Virus record (IMG/VR): IMGVR_UViG_3300017729_000001
Span: 1 to 64,000 of that record
Length of the DNA stretch: 64,000 nt
Source: a virus
Direction: 5' to 3' (one strand)
Below are positions 31,339-40,493 of this stretch, piece after piece. Positions within the stretch are counted from its first letter, which is position 1, and every line of letters starts with the position of its first letter. The position numbers and the translations under genes were made by a program. The notes beneath the pieces were generated by a model. The model was given only the letters and a program-made list of their open reading frames with translations. It was not told where the DNA came from and searched no databases.

Positions 31339-32454
31339 TTAATTGCGTTTTTTATTCGCATTTGCTGTGTCGGCATCTATATTTGACTTGGTATTTTTCA
31401 TTGCCTGTTTCTTCGCCTTTAATTTAGCAATCATTTTTTCCTTAGCACTCATAGCTTTCTCCACATCCTTTTCATTTTGCTCTTCTTCAACAACCACGGC
31501 ATCCTGAACTTCCATATCACGCTGTACCTGATACTTCTTAATTTTTTCAAAATTGTAATTCATCTGACTTGGAAATGTCGTTTCACCATCATCGTCATTT
31601 TCATCAAAGTCACCTAACACATTGCTGAACTTCGCATAAAATGATTGATTGAGTGAATAGATTAACTTGATAGGGTTGATGTTCATCCTAGCTGATACCC
31701 TACCCAAGATAATTTCTTTCAAGTTCAATGTCCTGAAAACTTCATCCCTCAAGTGCGCTTGAATTGATGCTTCATAATTTACATCTACCTTACCATCAAT
31801 GGTCAATCGGTCACCCTCTGCCTCTTTACGAATCTGCTCCAGAGTTGTTAGCAATAGCTTATAATCTTCACGTGACTTACTGTCCTCATACTTTTCTTTT
31901 TGCTTACTGTACAGCCAGACCAGTTCTTCCAATCTACTTCTTTTTACACCAAGCCTGATATCTGAGTATGATGCCTTGAATTTTTCAATCCGTGTATCAA
32001 TGTCGTTCGCATATTCTTTTCTGAAGTTGATGATAGATTGCTTCTTCATCGGCAACCCCCAGTCCACGTTGACTACCTTGAGCACCTCATCCACTGTAAA
32101 CATCCTCCCAAAATACTCTATCAATTCCTCACGCTTGTTATCTAGCATGCCTGAACCTTTCTTCTGCCGACCTTGCTTGTGCCCAAATGCTACCCTTTTT
32201 AAAGCAGTAGCCTTATTGTTTATTTTATAGTACAGGTCTTTTTTCTTCATTACACTTGACTGTTCTTCTACAGACAAATGCTCAATTTTCTTTTGTAAGA
32301 CATGCGGAAATGACGCCAAGTTTATCTCCTTACCATCGGACAACTCAAGCATCTTCTTTGTTGTTAATATAGGGTGTTTAGATAGTTTCACCCATTTCTG
32401 ATACGCCACTTTATCCTTTACTCCATCTGGTACAATTTCTGAGTTCTTTTCCAT
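31339..32454 (-). CDS. 371-aa protein, possible terminase small subunit-like DNA-binding protein
   Basis: 371 aa. An internal FTVDEVLKVVNVDWGLPMKK segment followed by QSIINFRKEYANDI (about residues 118-150) looks like a homeodomain-type HTH, followed by long helices and a segment IDGKVDVNYE that recalls small terminase proteins with an HTH plus oligomerisation helices. The C-terminal 80 residues are acidic then basic and probably disordered. A packaging or DNA-binding role is inferred; no decisive motif. Confidence 0.5.
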   Translation of the reverse strand: MEKNSEIVPDGVKDKVAYQKWVKLSKHPILTTKKMLELSDGKEINLASFPHVLQKKIEHLSVEEQSSVMKKKDLYYKINNKATALKRVAFGHKQGRQKKGSGMLDNKREELIEYFGRMFTVDEVLKVVNVDWGLPMKKQSIINFRKEYANDIDTRIEKFKASYSDIRLGVKRSRLEELVWLYSKQKEKYEDSKSREDYKLLLTTLEQIRKEAEGDRLTIDGKVDVNYEASIQAHLRDEVFRTLNLKEIILGRVSARMNINPIKLIYSLNQSFYAKFSNVLGDFDENDDDGETTFPSQMNYNFEKIKKYQVQRDMEVQDAVVVEEEQNEKDVEKAMSAKEKMIAKLKAKKQAMKNTKSNIDADTANANKKRN

Positions 32455-32478
32455 ATTTTAAATTTTGTCTTTTTACAT

Positions 32479-32508
32479 ATACAAGTTCTCTTCATATAAT
32501 ACTTGTAT
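32479..32508. promoter_or_regulatory. Inverted repeat ATACAAGT...ACTTGTAT
   Basis: Perfect 8-bp arms, 14-nt spacer, in the 118-bp gap upstream of 31339-32454. Could be an operator or an RNA hairpin in the leader. No convincing -33/-7 pair was found beside it. Confidence 0.35.
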
Positions 32509-32572
32509 GTTAGCATTTAGACTTGTAAAGTATATGGTTCAATGTATTTGTTTTAGCACACTTTTCTATATG

Positions 32573-32830
32573 CTACAACTTGTCGAATCTTATTTCAACA
32601 GAATACTGACTGCCTAGTTCTTTCAATCTCTCTCTTTCTATTCCTTCCAAAAAGCCTTCATTGATGATTAGACCTTCACCTGATGGATCACTTCTCATAT
32701 CCTCTTCATCGTTGCTGAATACTTGAAAGAAATATCCTGGTTTGAATCCTGGTACTGTATCATATCCATAACTTACGTCAACATTGTCTCCTGTGTTTGG
32801 ATTAATTCCTATGGTAGTTATTCTGCTCAT
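32573..32830 (-). CDS. Small acidic protein, unknown
   Basis: 85 aa, predicted beta-rich N-terminus and a helical C-terminus. No motif recognised. Its start overlaps the stop of the 191-aa gene by 4 nt. Confidence 0.55.
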   Translation of the reverse strand: MSRITTIGINPNTGDNVDVSYGYDTVPGFKPGYFFQVFSNDEEDMRSDPSGEGLIINEGFLEGIERERLKELGSQYSVEIRFDKL

Positions 32831-33402
32831 TTCTTGCTATTTTCTAGTACGTCACTAACTTGTGTTATTGTCTTTCTTATACATGTCTCAGCCAGTTTCA
32901 GAATCGCTTCAACATCTTCTAGCTTAAACCCTGCTATGTACTCTTTCATCACTCCTACCACTTCTATCGTCCATACATCATCCCTCTTCCAAGTTACCCT
33001 AGCAATATCATGTTTATCATTAAAAGGTATCTTGTAAATATGCTTCTTATCATCCCAAACCCATCTTAGTTTAGGTGAGTCAAATACTACTAATGATTTG
33101 TAAAGTTCATCCTTCATTTCTTCATTCACTGACTCTATATGAAACGTGACCTTATTTTTCAAATCAACTATTTGCTCTGGCGTTAAATTATATTCAAACC
33201 ACCTCTTTAAAAACACCCTCTTGTCTCTCAAATTTACGAATAGTTCAGTTTCGTTTTTATCTTCTAGCCTTATGACTCTCATGTCAGCTAATGTTAAATG
33301 TTGACCTATCATTTCGGTTTTTAACACTGCTTCAGTTTGTACAGTGACCATCCTTTTAAACTCATCTGTTGCGTTCTCCACGCATTCTTTTATACTATCC
33401 AT
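32827..33402 (-). CDS. Unknown 191-aa protein
   Basis: 191 aa, mainly alpha/beta, no membrane segment and no known motif. It belongs to a four-gene block (34197-32573) driven from the promoter at 34202-34232. Confidence 0.55.
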   Translation of the reverse strand: MDSIKECVENATDEFKRMVTVQTEAVLKTEMIGQHLTLADMRVIRLEDKNETELFVNLRDKRVFLKRWFEYNLTPEQIVDLKNKVTFHIESVNEEMKDELYKSLVVFDSPKLRWVWDDKKHIYKIPFNDKHDIARVTWKRDDVWTIEVVGVMKEYIAGFKLEDVEAILKLAETCIRKTITQVSDVLENSKK

Positions 33403-33414
33403 ATCATTTATTTT

Positions 33415-33723
33415 TTAACTCTCAGGCTCAGCAAATATTGGAATAAACCATGAGGCAAAATTCTCCATAACCCATAAAGGTACTGCTGGTGTTATTCCTA
33501 GTTGAATAATTCCTGTCTCATCGTCATAGTTCTGTATTGACCAATACGAATCTGCTAGAAATATCTCCTCAATTTTTATTCTTGTTGTATCCTTATAGTT
33601 ATTAACTATGCGTAAACTGAAAGGTGCTACGCCAGAGAAATGATCATCCACTTCCTCTTGCCTACCTTCACCGAACATTGTAAATATTCCTTTTATTTTT
33701 ACTCCCTCATCAACCATTTCCAT
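33415..33723 (-). CDS. Unknown 102-aa protein
   Basis: 102 aa, beta-rich with several aromatics (SYWSIQNYDDETG, WVMENFASWF). No family recognised. The ATG two codons later is an alternative start. Confidence 0.5.
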   Translation of the reverse strand: MEMVDEGVKIKGIFTMFGEGRQEEVDDHFSGVAPFSLRIVNNYKDTTRIKIEEIFLADSYWSIQNYDDETGIIQLGITPAVPLWVMENFASWFIPIFAEPES

Positions 33724-33735
33724 AATTTCTTTATT

Positions 33736-34197
33736 TTAGAACCACCACTCAGGGGCAGGTCTGTTACCCCAATCTGCTAAGTGACGTTTATCAATCATAT
33801 AATAGTTGCGATAGGCTTCAATAGCATCGGATGATTTGAATTCATCTGGCATTGCCTGAGCGAATGGAGTCATTTCGCTATCCTTAAATACAGGCACATT
33901 TTGAAGACACCATAGGATGACATCCTTGGTCTTATGCTTTTTATGAAATCGGTGCTCGAACTCTCTACACAGTTGTAAGCCTAACTTACACAGCCACATG
34001 TAATTACTTTTAGATTGTCGAGCCCATACACCGCAAGGATGATTATGGTGCGTCTTTTTGTAAGGTGCTTCGCCACCTAGTTCCCAATGAGCAGTACAAA
34101 GTAATTGTGCTGACTCTAAAATCATTTTAACCACGTGTTTATTATTGTGGTACTGAGCGCATTTCTTAATGTCGCTATCTAATACAAATATATTCAT
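33736..34197 (-). CDS. Highly conserved orphan phage protein (MNIFVLD...NRPAPEWW family)
   Basis: 153 aa. The pattern MNIFVLDSD...NNKHVVKMILESAQLL, THHNHPCGVWAR, SNYMWL, TPFAQAMPDEF and WGNRPAPEWW belongs to a widely distributed family in large phages. Invariant-looking His, Cys, Arg and Trp residues suggest an enzyme, but I know of no established reaction. Its ATG is only 5 nt after a perfect -7 box, so the mRNA is probably leaderless or nearly so. Confidence 0.75.
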   Translation of the reverse strand: MNIFVLDSDIKKCAQYHNNKHVVKMILESAQLLCTAHWELGGEAPYKKTHHNHPCGVWARQSKSNYMWLCKLGLQLCREFEHRFHKKHKTKDVILWCLQNVPVFKDSEMTPFAQAMPDEFKSSDAIEAYRNYYMIDKRHLADWGNRPAPEWWF

Positions 34198-34201
34198 GAT
34201 A

Positions 34202-34232
34202 CAAAATTAACTCGTTTACATTTCTTTACAAA
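34202..34232 (-). promoter_or_regulatory. Consensus Bacteroidetes promoter, near-leaderless
   Basis: Minus strand TTTG (34232-34229), 19-nt spacer, TAATTTTG (34209-34202): full match to TTTG-N19-TAnnTTTG. The start codon of 33736-34197 begins 5 nt after the -7 box. TTTACA/TGTAAA half-sites occur in the spacer. Confidence 0.65.
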
Positions 34233-34241
34233 GTAACTTTG

Positions 34242-34523
34242 TTAATCTTTTTGCTTTGACTTATGACTCATGTAAATTTTACATAGGTCATTTATAATGC
34301 TTAACTTGGAACAAAGCTGGCCATCTCCTTTAATAGTGAGAGTGACTAAATTTACAGATTTTTCAGCAATTCTTTCCACCTCAAAATAATCATCACTGAC
34401 TTGATTAAAATCGTATCCATACTTCAGGCTCATTTTTTCTTTAGCCTTATGAATGATTATTCCCTCATCGTCAGTTCTTACTTCATCGTGAAAAACTCCT
34501 ATTTGAAAAATCTTGTCCGTCAT
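34242..34523 (-). CDS. Unknown 93-aa protein
   Basis: 93 aa, alpha/beta, no recognised motif. Start overlaps the RNase H stop by 4 nt (ATGA type), so it is co-translated with it. It is the last gene before the promoter at 34202-34232. Confidence 0.55.
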   Translation of the reverse strand: MTDKIFQIGVFHDEVRTDDEGIIIHKAKEKMSLKYGYDFNQVSDDYFEVERIAEKSVNLVTLTIKGDGQLCSKLSIINDLCKIYMSHKSKQKD

Positions 34524-34993
34524 ACTACACCATTTAAAATTAAGTTATGTTTTCTTGCTTGTCCAGCTAAATAATCAGCACGTTCATTATGAACTACACC
34601 TGAATGTCCTTTCACTTTTACAAACTTTACTCTCAACAACTTTGAGTGATACAAATATAACATTTCTTTCCAAAGGTCAGAATTTTTAACTTCATCCCAA
34701 TCCATTTCCTGCCATCTTATGTACCATCTTTCAATAAAACAATTAACTACATAAGCACTATCTGAATAGACCTCTATTTTGATATTTGGGTGCGAATGAG
34801 TTACATAGTTCAACCCTTTAATAACTGCTAGCATCTCCATTCTATTTGAAGTGGTTTCTTTTTCAAAACCTAAGTCTTCAAATATCACTTTGTCATTCTT
34901 GATTAGAACAAACCCCCAACCTCCAAAACCTTTAGTTGCATTGCTTGGATTATTGTTACAAGAACCATCTGTCCATATTTGGTATTTATCCAT
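34520..34993 (-). CDS. rnhA: Ribonuclease HI
   Basis: 157 aa. The type 1 RNase H signature is complete: TDGSC with Asp9, RMEM with Glu53, YSDSAY with Asp78, KGHSG with His130 and NERAD with Asp140. It removes RNA from RNA:DNA hybrids, for example Okazaki primers made by the phage primase. Length is the same as bacterial RNase HI, with the basic helix region present. A terminator at 35005-35030 lies upstream, so it probably starts a new transcription unit. Confidence 0.95.
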   Translation of the reverse strand: MDKYQIWTDGSCNNNPSNATKGFGGWGFVLIKNDKVIFEDLGFEKETTSNRMEMLAVIKGLNYVTHSHPNIKIEVYSDSAYVVNCFIERWYIRWQEMDWDEVKNSDLWKEMLYLYHSKLLRVKFVKVKGHSGVVHNERADYLAGQARKHNLILNGVV

Positions 34994-35004
34994 ATTAATT
35001 TTTT

Positions 35005-35030
35005 AAAAATGGGAGGTGCTTGCCTCCCAT
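35005..35030 (-). terminator. Rho-independent terminator after 35064-35330
   Basis: Minus strand perfect 8-bp stem ATGGGAGG/CCTCCCAT with 6-nt loop, followed by TTTT. Closes the recombination operon. Confidence 0.8.
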
Positions 35031-35063
35031 TCTTGTGTTGAAGTTCATCGAAAAAATGACAAC

Positions 35064-35330
35064 TTATTTACCAAACACTTCAACAGTTTCATGTTCTGCT
35101 TTAAATACTCCACCATGCTCATGTAGTGGCTTTTGCAAAACAAGTAATTCTTTATATGTCCTGAGCACTCCTGAGCTATTCGGCACTGCCTCAATCAACT
35201 CCTTATTATTAACTTTGAGTGTGTAGTAAGTCATTTGTCCTAGCAATAATATCTCTGGTTTTATTTTCTTCTTTTTTAAAGCCTTTATTTGCTTTTCAAT
35301 TTCCGCATCTATGTTCTTTGCGCTTTTCAT
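35064..35330 (-). CDS. Unknown 88-aa protein
   Basis: 88 aa with a basic helical N-terminus (KQIKALKKKKIKPE) and a beta-rich remainder. No family recognised. Start overlaps the helicase stop by 4 nt; last gene before the terminator. Confidence 0.55.
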   Translation of the reverse strand: MKSAKNIDAEIEKQIKALKKKKIKPEILLLGQMTYYTLKVNNKELIEAVPNSSGVLRTYKELLVLQKPLHEHGGVFKAEHETVEVFGK

Positions 35331-36823
35331 AATTCTTCAAATTTCAAAATTTCCTTCACTTCTTCAGTTGCTGTATCGTAATCATTCAAGTATATTAACT
35401 TTGACTTTGCCCTAGTTATAGCAACATATCTTAAATTTTCTTCTTGTTTTAGTTCCCAATCTTGTACGGCAAATTTACTGGGTATCAATTCAGGACAAAG
35501 TATATGTACTGTCTCATTTTCTAACCCTTTTGATTTATGGATAGTTGATAAACAAACCCCCACATTGTCTCCATCCTTAAAAATAGCCTTGATTCTGTCT
35601 TTTAAGTCTTTTGTGTACGTCAATCCATTACTTAGAATATTAATGATGTCAATCTTATTCTTTAGCATGTCAATCCTATCGGTGTTGTCTGGATTTTTTA
35701 CTCCCAAATTTACCAATCTCCTACGTTCCCCATTCAAGTTTCCTTTTAGTTTTACTTTCATGGACTTGATATTGGCTGTAGCAGTCTTATTTACCATCGA
35801 AATCAGATTCAATCCTATATCTGCCCCTCTTACGAATGACTTCACATTATTCGCTAGTAAATACATATTCAATATTATCAATGGCTTAACATTTCTACAC
35901 AATACCCAATCACCCTCTTTTATGTCTTCGATGAATCCTGTTCTAACTTCCCCATCATCATTTTCTGAGTATGCTTCAATCTGGTCGTTAATTAGTTGTG
36001 CTTCAAATACTATTCTTTTTCCACACCTATAATTTACTGACAAAGGCAATTCTATGGTCTTAGAATGTAGGTGCTTTAAGTTCATATAACTATCTACGTC
36101 AGCACCAGCAAAACCATATATTGCTTGATTTGGGTCACCAACTGCTATCATCCGACCTCTTCTGGTCTTAATTCTCTTGATAATCATCTGCTGAATCTTA
36201 GACAAATCTTGACTCTCATCTACAAAAACTGAATCGAATTTACTAACTGATACATCATCTTTGATAACCCTATAAATCATATCAGTGAAATCAAAATTCC
36301 TAGTGTCATTATTCATACCTCTTAGAATCTTATCCAACCTTTTACAGTCCTCTTCATCTATTAGAAATGAATGCTTTTCAGCTAGTTCTATGACCTCATC
36401 AGTTTCCTCTATATAGTTTTGCCTCATGAGGTCAAGAATCTTAGAATATGTGAAAAAATAATAGTTCAATTTTTTCTCCTTGATTCCATCAGCCATACAA
36501 ACTCTTTTTATAAAAGGCATTGACTTATTAGGCTTCAGGTCGCACTTATACTTATAATGAGTCATTAAAGCCTTCCAACAAAATGAATGCATGGTTGTTA
36601 TATTGACTCCATCCCTTTTTACTCTACTTCTAAGTTCATCAACTATACCATTATTAAACGCCACAAAAATAGATGTATTGCTAAGTGGCAATCTATTAAG
36701 ACACTCTATCAAAGTTGTAGTTTTACCTGAACCTGCCACCGCAGAAATAACTACGTTTGATGACCCATTTTCTACTTCTTGATATATGTCTTTTTGGTAT
36801 TTTGAATAATTCAAATTATTCAT
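35327..36823 (-). CDS. UvrD/PcrA-family SF1 DNA helicase
   Basis: 498 aa from the ATG at 36823 (MNNLNYSKYQ), preferred over an upstream start that would overlap the previous gene by 77 nt. SF1A motifs in order: I AVAGSGKTTT, II VDESQD, III AVGDPNQAIYGFAGAD, IV SVNYRCGKR, V STIHKSKGLE and VI RYVAITRAKSKL. Such 3'-5' helicases unwind DNA in repair, recombination or replication. The protein is shorter than PcrA (about 700 aa), with reduced 1B/2B insertions, as in phage Dda-like or compact UvrD proteins. Operon mates are recombination proteins. Confidence 0.92.
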   Translation of the reverse strand: MNNLNYSKYQKDIYQEVENGSSNVVISAVAGSGKTTTLIECLNRLPLSNTSIFVAFNNGIVDELRSRVKRDGVNITTMHSFCWKALMTHYKYKCDLKPNKSMPFIKRVCMADGIKEKKLNYYFFTYSKILDLMRQNYIEETDEVIELAEKHSFLIDEEDCKRLDKILRGMNNDTRNFDFTDMIYRVIKDDVSVSKFDSVFVDESQDLSKIQQMIIKRIKTRRGRMIAVGDPNQAIYGFAGADVDSYMNLKHLHSKTIELPLSVNYRCGKRIVFEAQLINDQIEAYSENDDGEVRTGFIEDIKEGDWVLCRNVKPLIILNMYLLANNVKSFVRGADIGLNLISMVNKTATANIKSMKVKLKGNLNGERRRLVNLGVKNPDNTDRIDMLKNKIDIINILSNGLTYTKDLKDRIKAIFKDGDNVGVCLSTIHKSKGLENETVHILCPELIPSKFAVQDWELKQEENLRYVAITRAKSKLIYLNDYDTATEEVKEILKFEEL

Positions 36824-37136
36824 AGTATCTCCAAGTATGGTTGTCCGAAAACTTGTACATTGAATCTTTCTCTTTGCTGTACTTAGCCTCAAATCTCGTC
36901 AAGAAATCGAATTTATTTGCGGTTGAAAATACATCACCTAGAATGAACGCAGTTATATCAACCCCACTAAATGTTAAATATGGTAAAGCTGAAACTGAAC
37001 CTCCCACTGGTGGCTCAAACATTGAAACTTTAAACCATACTGATTCTCCATTAACCATCACCTCAAGTATCTGTTGTGAGTTTTCCGTCAAACAATGAAT
37101 TGCTTCCTTTTTTAATCTATATGTCCCCATTATCAA
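36816..37136 (-). CDS. Unknown 106-aa protein
   Basis: 106 aa, beta-rich in the first half, helical end. No motif recognised. It overlaps the sigma-like gene by 20 nt and the helicase start by 8 nt, so it is embedded in the operon. Confidence 0.5.
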   Translation of the reverse strand: MIMGTYRLKKEAIHCLTENSQQILEVMVNGESVWFKVSMFEPPVGGSVSALPYLTFSGVDITAFILGDVFSTANKFDFLTRFEAKYSKEKDSMYKFSDNHTWRYYE

Positions 37137-37740
37137 TTAATTTTTGTAGTTGCTCTTTTATTTTTCTGATACTGTTATAGTATTTACTAACAGTCGCACC
37201 CTCGTTATTAACTATGAAGTCATCTTTCTTTTCGTAAAGCATCTTGGACATTAAAACTTTTTTATCGAAAGAATCAAGTTTCAAATTATCTATTACCATA
37301 TTGACGCTGTATATTTCTTCTCTAGTGAAATGGTCGTTGCTACTTTTAAAAGACACTTTCCAATCTCTATGAGAATTATACTTCCTGACTTCCTTATCGA
37401 ACATTCTGTAGAAATTCCTAGAAAGTGACTTGTTGAAATAAAAATAAAAACAGTTCTTTTTATTTACATTAAAATTGTCTACACACTTCATCATTACTAT
37501 GAATGCTTCACCATACATTTCGGCTTCAAGATGACACCTTTCAGTCACTGATGAATTCCTAGCCAGATTGGAATAATTTTTAACATTCTTGATTACAATT
37601 TTCTTCATCAACTTGTACAGATTCAACTTGGATTGGTCAGTCTTCATCCTATTGCCGCCACGCTTGATCAACAACACGTATTTTGATGCTAACTTCCTAT
37701 TAAATTTTGGGTCATCCTTGTCGAATATGTCGAAATACAT
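37117..37740 (-). CDS. Sigma-factor-like protein (second copy)
   Basis: 207 aa. The stretch YGEAFIVMMKCVDNFN (about residues 76-91) followed by FYFYFNKSLSRNFYRMFDKE recalls sigma region 2 helices that bind the core polymerase and -10 DNA. The C-terminal NLKLDSFDKKVL...NEGATVSKYYNSIRKIKEQL resembles region 4 (HTH). It could redirect host RNA polymerase to late promoters, as phage gp55-like factors do. Similarity is structural-pattern level. Another sigma-like gene lies at 51565-52149. Confidence 0.55.
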   Translation of the reverse strand: MYFDIFDKDDPKFNRKLASKYVLLIKRGGNRMKTDQSKLNLYKLMKKIVIKNVKNYSNLARNSSVTERCHLEAEMYGEAFIVMMKCVDNFNVNKKNCFYFYFNKSLSRNFYRMFDKEVRKYNSHRDWKVSFKSSNDHFTREEIYSVNMVIDNLKLDSFDKKVLMSKMLYEKKDDFIVNNEGATVSKYYNSIRKIKEQLQKLIDNGDI

Positions 37741-38079
37741 TTATTTGCCTTCTTTAAAATTTTTAATCAATGTCTTGTTCTTTTCGTATTTTTGCTCACT
37801 AATTTCTTTCTTGTAGTGTTCTTTAGACCTCTTTGCTAGTTGTTCATTTCTTTTAGCAACTCCTGACTTACCACTTCCTGTTCCTATCATTATGTTGGCG
37901 TTGCTGAAATCAACTTTTCTATTAATGTACTCTAACACTTCTCCATTCTCTGGGTTGACCAATATCTTGCCCCATCTATCCTTATAAAAAGTACCATCTG
38001 CTCCAAACCCAGTTGTGTACTGAGTGAAGTAAAATTCTTTTCCTGTCTTTGGACATCTAAATTGTGGTTTGCTTGCCAT
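37741..38079 (-). CDS. Conserved small phage protein, unknown
   Basis: 112 aa. It starts ASKPQFRCPKTGKEF, then TGFGADGTFYKDRWG and NPENGEVLEYI, with a Lys-rich helical tail. Only one Cys, so not a complete zinc ribbon. The N-terminal beta pattern recurs in small phage proteins of unknown function. It abuts the resolvase stop by 1 nt. Confidence 0.6.
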   Translation of the reverse strand: MASKPQFRCPKTGKEFYFTQYTTGFGADGTFYKDRWGKILVNPENGEVLEYINRKVDFSNANIMIGTGSGKSGVAKRNEQLAKRSKEHYKKEISEQKYEKNKTLIKNFKEGK

Positions 38080-38630
38080 TATACGTTTATTTTAGCTTTG
38101 AGCAAATGCAATATATGTAGCGCATCTGCTTCGTTATCATCCTTGCCTTCATATCCCCATAGACTTCTGGCATACTCAATCATCATCTCTTTATTAGCAT
38201 TCCCCTTACCTGTAGCAAATTTCTTAATCTCTGACGCTGAGAATTCAATGTACTCCACTTCGTTTTCAACGCAAGTCTTTTCGATTATTGCTATTAGTTT
38301 GGAAGAATGTATTATTGGGTTGATGTTTCTGCCTGATGGTAATTCATAGGCTATCACTTCAATGCTATTTTCACGGATGAATTTTAATAGCCTGGACTCA
38401 AAACGAATCCATTTCATTCCTTGACTCTCTTTACTCTTGATTTTTAAGTTCCATAGTTCCACGTTGACAACATCACTGTTAGATGTTTGAAAAGCAACCC
38501 CACATAAGGTTGCTTGGTCAAAAGCAGCAATATTTATTAGTGGCTGTTTTTTAGACAGCTTCAGTTGTTTTGCTCTATGTACCTTATCATCAATCTTTTT
38601 TTGTTTCGCTTTACTTCTAGTCTTGGCCAT
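38079..38630 (-). CDS. RuvC-like Holliday junction resolvase
   Basis: 183 aa. RNase-H-fold motifs fit RuvC-type resolvases: AAFDQATLCGVAF (Asp38), VIAYELPSG (Glu96), a SASEIKKFATGKGNANKEMM segment (residues 131-150), and DDNEADALHILHLL with Asp165/Asp169. It would resolve branched DNA before packaging. The N-terminal 30 residues are basic. It overlaps the Rad50-like gene by 14 nt, inside a recombination operon. Confidence 0.85.
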   Translation of the reverse strand: MAKTRSKAKQKKIDDKVHRAKQLKLSKKQPLINIAAFDQATLCGVAFQTSNSDVVNVELWNLKIKSKESQGMKWIRFESRLLKFIRENSIEVIAYELPSGRNINPIIHSSKLIAIIEKTCVENEVEYIEFSASEIKKFATGKGNANKEMMIEYARSLWGYEGKDDNEADALHILHLLKAKINV

Positions 38631-40491
38631 TTAAAATCAGTTTACTCACCCCATTTACTTTTTCAATACAAACTTCATTTTCGGCACCAATTGGGTCATT
38701 TCGGTGAGTAACTACCATCGTGGTAACTCCTAGTGTTTCCAAAATATTTAGCACGTCTTTCTGTCCTGTCCTGTCCAGACCTTCAAAAACTTCATCTAGT
38801 CCTAAAAAGTTTAGTCCACCATTATTAGCAGACATATTCATTAGTTTTTGAAGACCTACGATACAAGCCAAATTGACTCTACCTTTTTCACCCCCACTGT
38901 ACCTCTCAAAACTCCCTTGTTTGATACCATCCCTGACGATTGATATAGTGATGTTTTCTCTCACGTCATTATTTTTCAAAACTTTGTAACCTTCAATTTT
39001 CACCGACAAATCTGTATTAAATTTCCTAAGATACGAATTTGTAATGTGTTCAATTGTCTTTATAGACTGATTAGTGAGGTATGTTAGAAAACCTTTTTTG
39101 GAGAAATGATATATCCAAAAGTTTGCTTCTTCACTAGCAATCAAATGTTTAGACAATTTATCATCCTCAGAATCTTTATCAGCTTTGTACTCTTTTAGTT
39201 TTGATTGGAGTGATTTTACTTTGGTATTATTTTTCTTTTCTTTTTCAAGTTTTTTTAGTTCTTCTTTAAAACCTTCAATGTTATTTTGAGCCATCTTATC
39301 CTTTTTGGATAGCATTTCAATATCAGTTTTCATCTGACTTATCCCTCCATTCAACTTTCTTACTTTGCTTGACAGCAAATCATTTTCTTCTAGTTGAGCA
39401 TTCAGATTTTTATTGTCGGCAAGATATTTTTTGTTTTTATCTATTATGCCCTCAATAAACTTTTCTGCTACCTTAACCATTTCAGGAATGGTTTTGATAT
39501 CTATATCCTCACCCTGATTCCATTCATGGCTACATTTAGGGCAAGTTGTAGTTCCTTTTAAAATTCTCTCCAGATGGTCAATATTATCTTTAGCCTCATT
39601 TATTTGTTTTTTGTTCTCTCTGACTATTCTGTTATTCTTATTAATCTTGCTTTCAATCTCAGTACAGTCAACCAAACTACTTTTTAAAATATCTAGCTTG
39701 GATATTTTCTCTTTTAAATCTTCACTCCAAGTCAATCTACGTTCCTTGATTGTTTCTATTTTATCAAGTTGGTCATCGATGTTGTCGTTGAGATTATTCA
39801 TCCTATCCTTAAATCTCTCTTCACTATTCGCTTTTTCATCGTCAATCTGACCTGTGGTTATTTCGATGTAGCTATCAATCTTGATTATAGACTTTTCCAA
39901 CTCGCCAATTATAGCAACTTGTTTTTTATTCTGAGCCTTTAGTGATTCAACTCGTTTTTCTATCACATCAGCATTAGTCAATCTGCTAATGATTTTCTTT
40001 TGCTCACTATCTCCAGCAGTAAGGAATGAATAATTTGAATCTTGCCCTACTATAAAAAAGTGAAGCAAGTCATCCCTCGTCACTCCTATCAAATCGAATA
40101 TCCTAGCATTACACTCGTTGACTGAAGTCATTTCGGTGTTCAACTCGCCATTTTCCCACAACTCTATTTTTGCCGACTTAGTTCTGTGTATCCATCTCTT
40201 TACCACTAGACTTTTTACATCACAAACAGCATTCTCTAATTGTAGTTCAACATAGCAAACATCTCCAGAATCATTAACAAATTCTGTTCTATTTACGTCA
40301 CGACAAGTTTTGCCAGTCAAGGCTAAAGTCACACCCTCAATTAAACCACTTTTACCACTCCCATTACTATCTGCTCCTGAATCAGTCATATTCCTACCGA
40401 ACAGCATTGTACACTTATTCTTTAGAAATCTATATTCAGTATCAACATGCGAAAATAGGTTTTCAATTTTTATAACTTTTGGTTGCCACAT
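38617..40491 (-). CDS. Rad50/SbcC-like recombination endonuclease subunit (T4 gp46 type)
   Basis: 624 aa. The N-terminal ATPase half has Walker A NGSGKSG (residues 43-49, preceded by a short insertion). A long antiparallel coiled coil is broken by a zinc hook CPKC (317-320). The C-terminal half has signature YSGGEKGR (531-538), Walker B FLGLDEVFE (562-570) and a VVTHR H-loop. With the Mre11-like partner (40819-41877) it processes DNA ends for recombination-dependent replication. It is short compared with bacterial SbcC (about 1050 aa), as is usual in phages. Confidence 0.93.
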   Translation of the reverse strand: MWQPKVIKIENLFSHVDTEYRFLKNKCTMLFGRNMTDSGADSNGSGKSGLIEGVTLALTGKTCRDVNRTEFVNDSGDVCYVELQLENAVCDVKSLVVKRWIHRTKSAKIELWENGELNTEMTSVNECNARIFDLIGVTRDDLLHFFIVGQDSNYSFLTAGDSEQKKIISRLTNADVIEKRVESLKAQNKKQVAIIGELEKSIIKIDSYIEITTGQIDDEKANSEERFKDRMNNLNDNIDDQLDKIETIKERRLTWSEDLKEKISKLDILKSSLVDCTEIESKINKNNRIVRENKKQINEAKDNIDHLERILKGTTTCPKCSHEWNQGEDIDIKTIPEMVKVAEKFIEGIIDKNKKYLADNKNLNAQLEENDLLSSKVRKLNGGISQMKTDIEMLSKKDKMAQNNIEGFKEELKKLEKEKKNNTKVKSLQSKLKEYKADKDSEDDKLSKHLIASEEANFWIYHFSKKGFLTYLTNQSIKTIEHITNSYLRKFNTDLSVKIEGYKVLKNNDVRENITISIVRDGIKQGSFERYSGGEKGRVNLACIVGLQKLMNMSANNGGLNFLGLDEVFEGLDRTGQKDVLNILETLGVTTMVVTHRNDPIGAENEVCIEKVNGVSKLILNGQD

Positions 40492-40493
40492 AT

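Noticed and set aside
32455-32572. Possible short gene in the gap (frame beginning MLTYKYYMKR)
   Set aside because: Runs out of frame into the 371-aa gene and has no plausible stop or conservation; kept only the inverted repeat.
35565-36032. Plus-strand 155-codon open frame
   Set aside because: Lies entirely inside the UvrD-like helicase on the other strand, whose motifs are intact; composition is hydrophobic and unlike real phage proteins.
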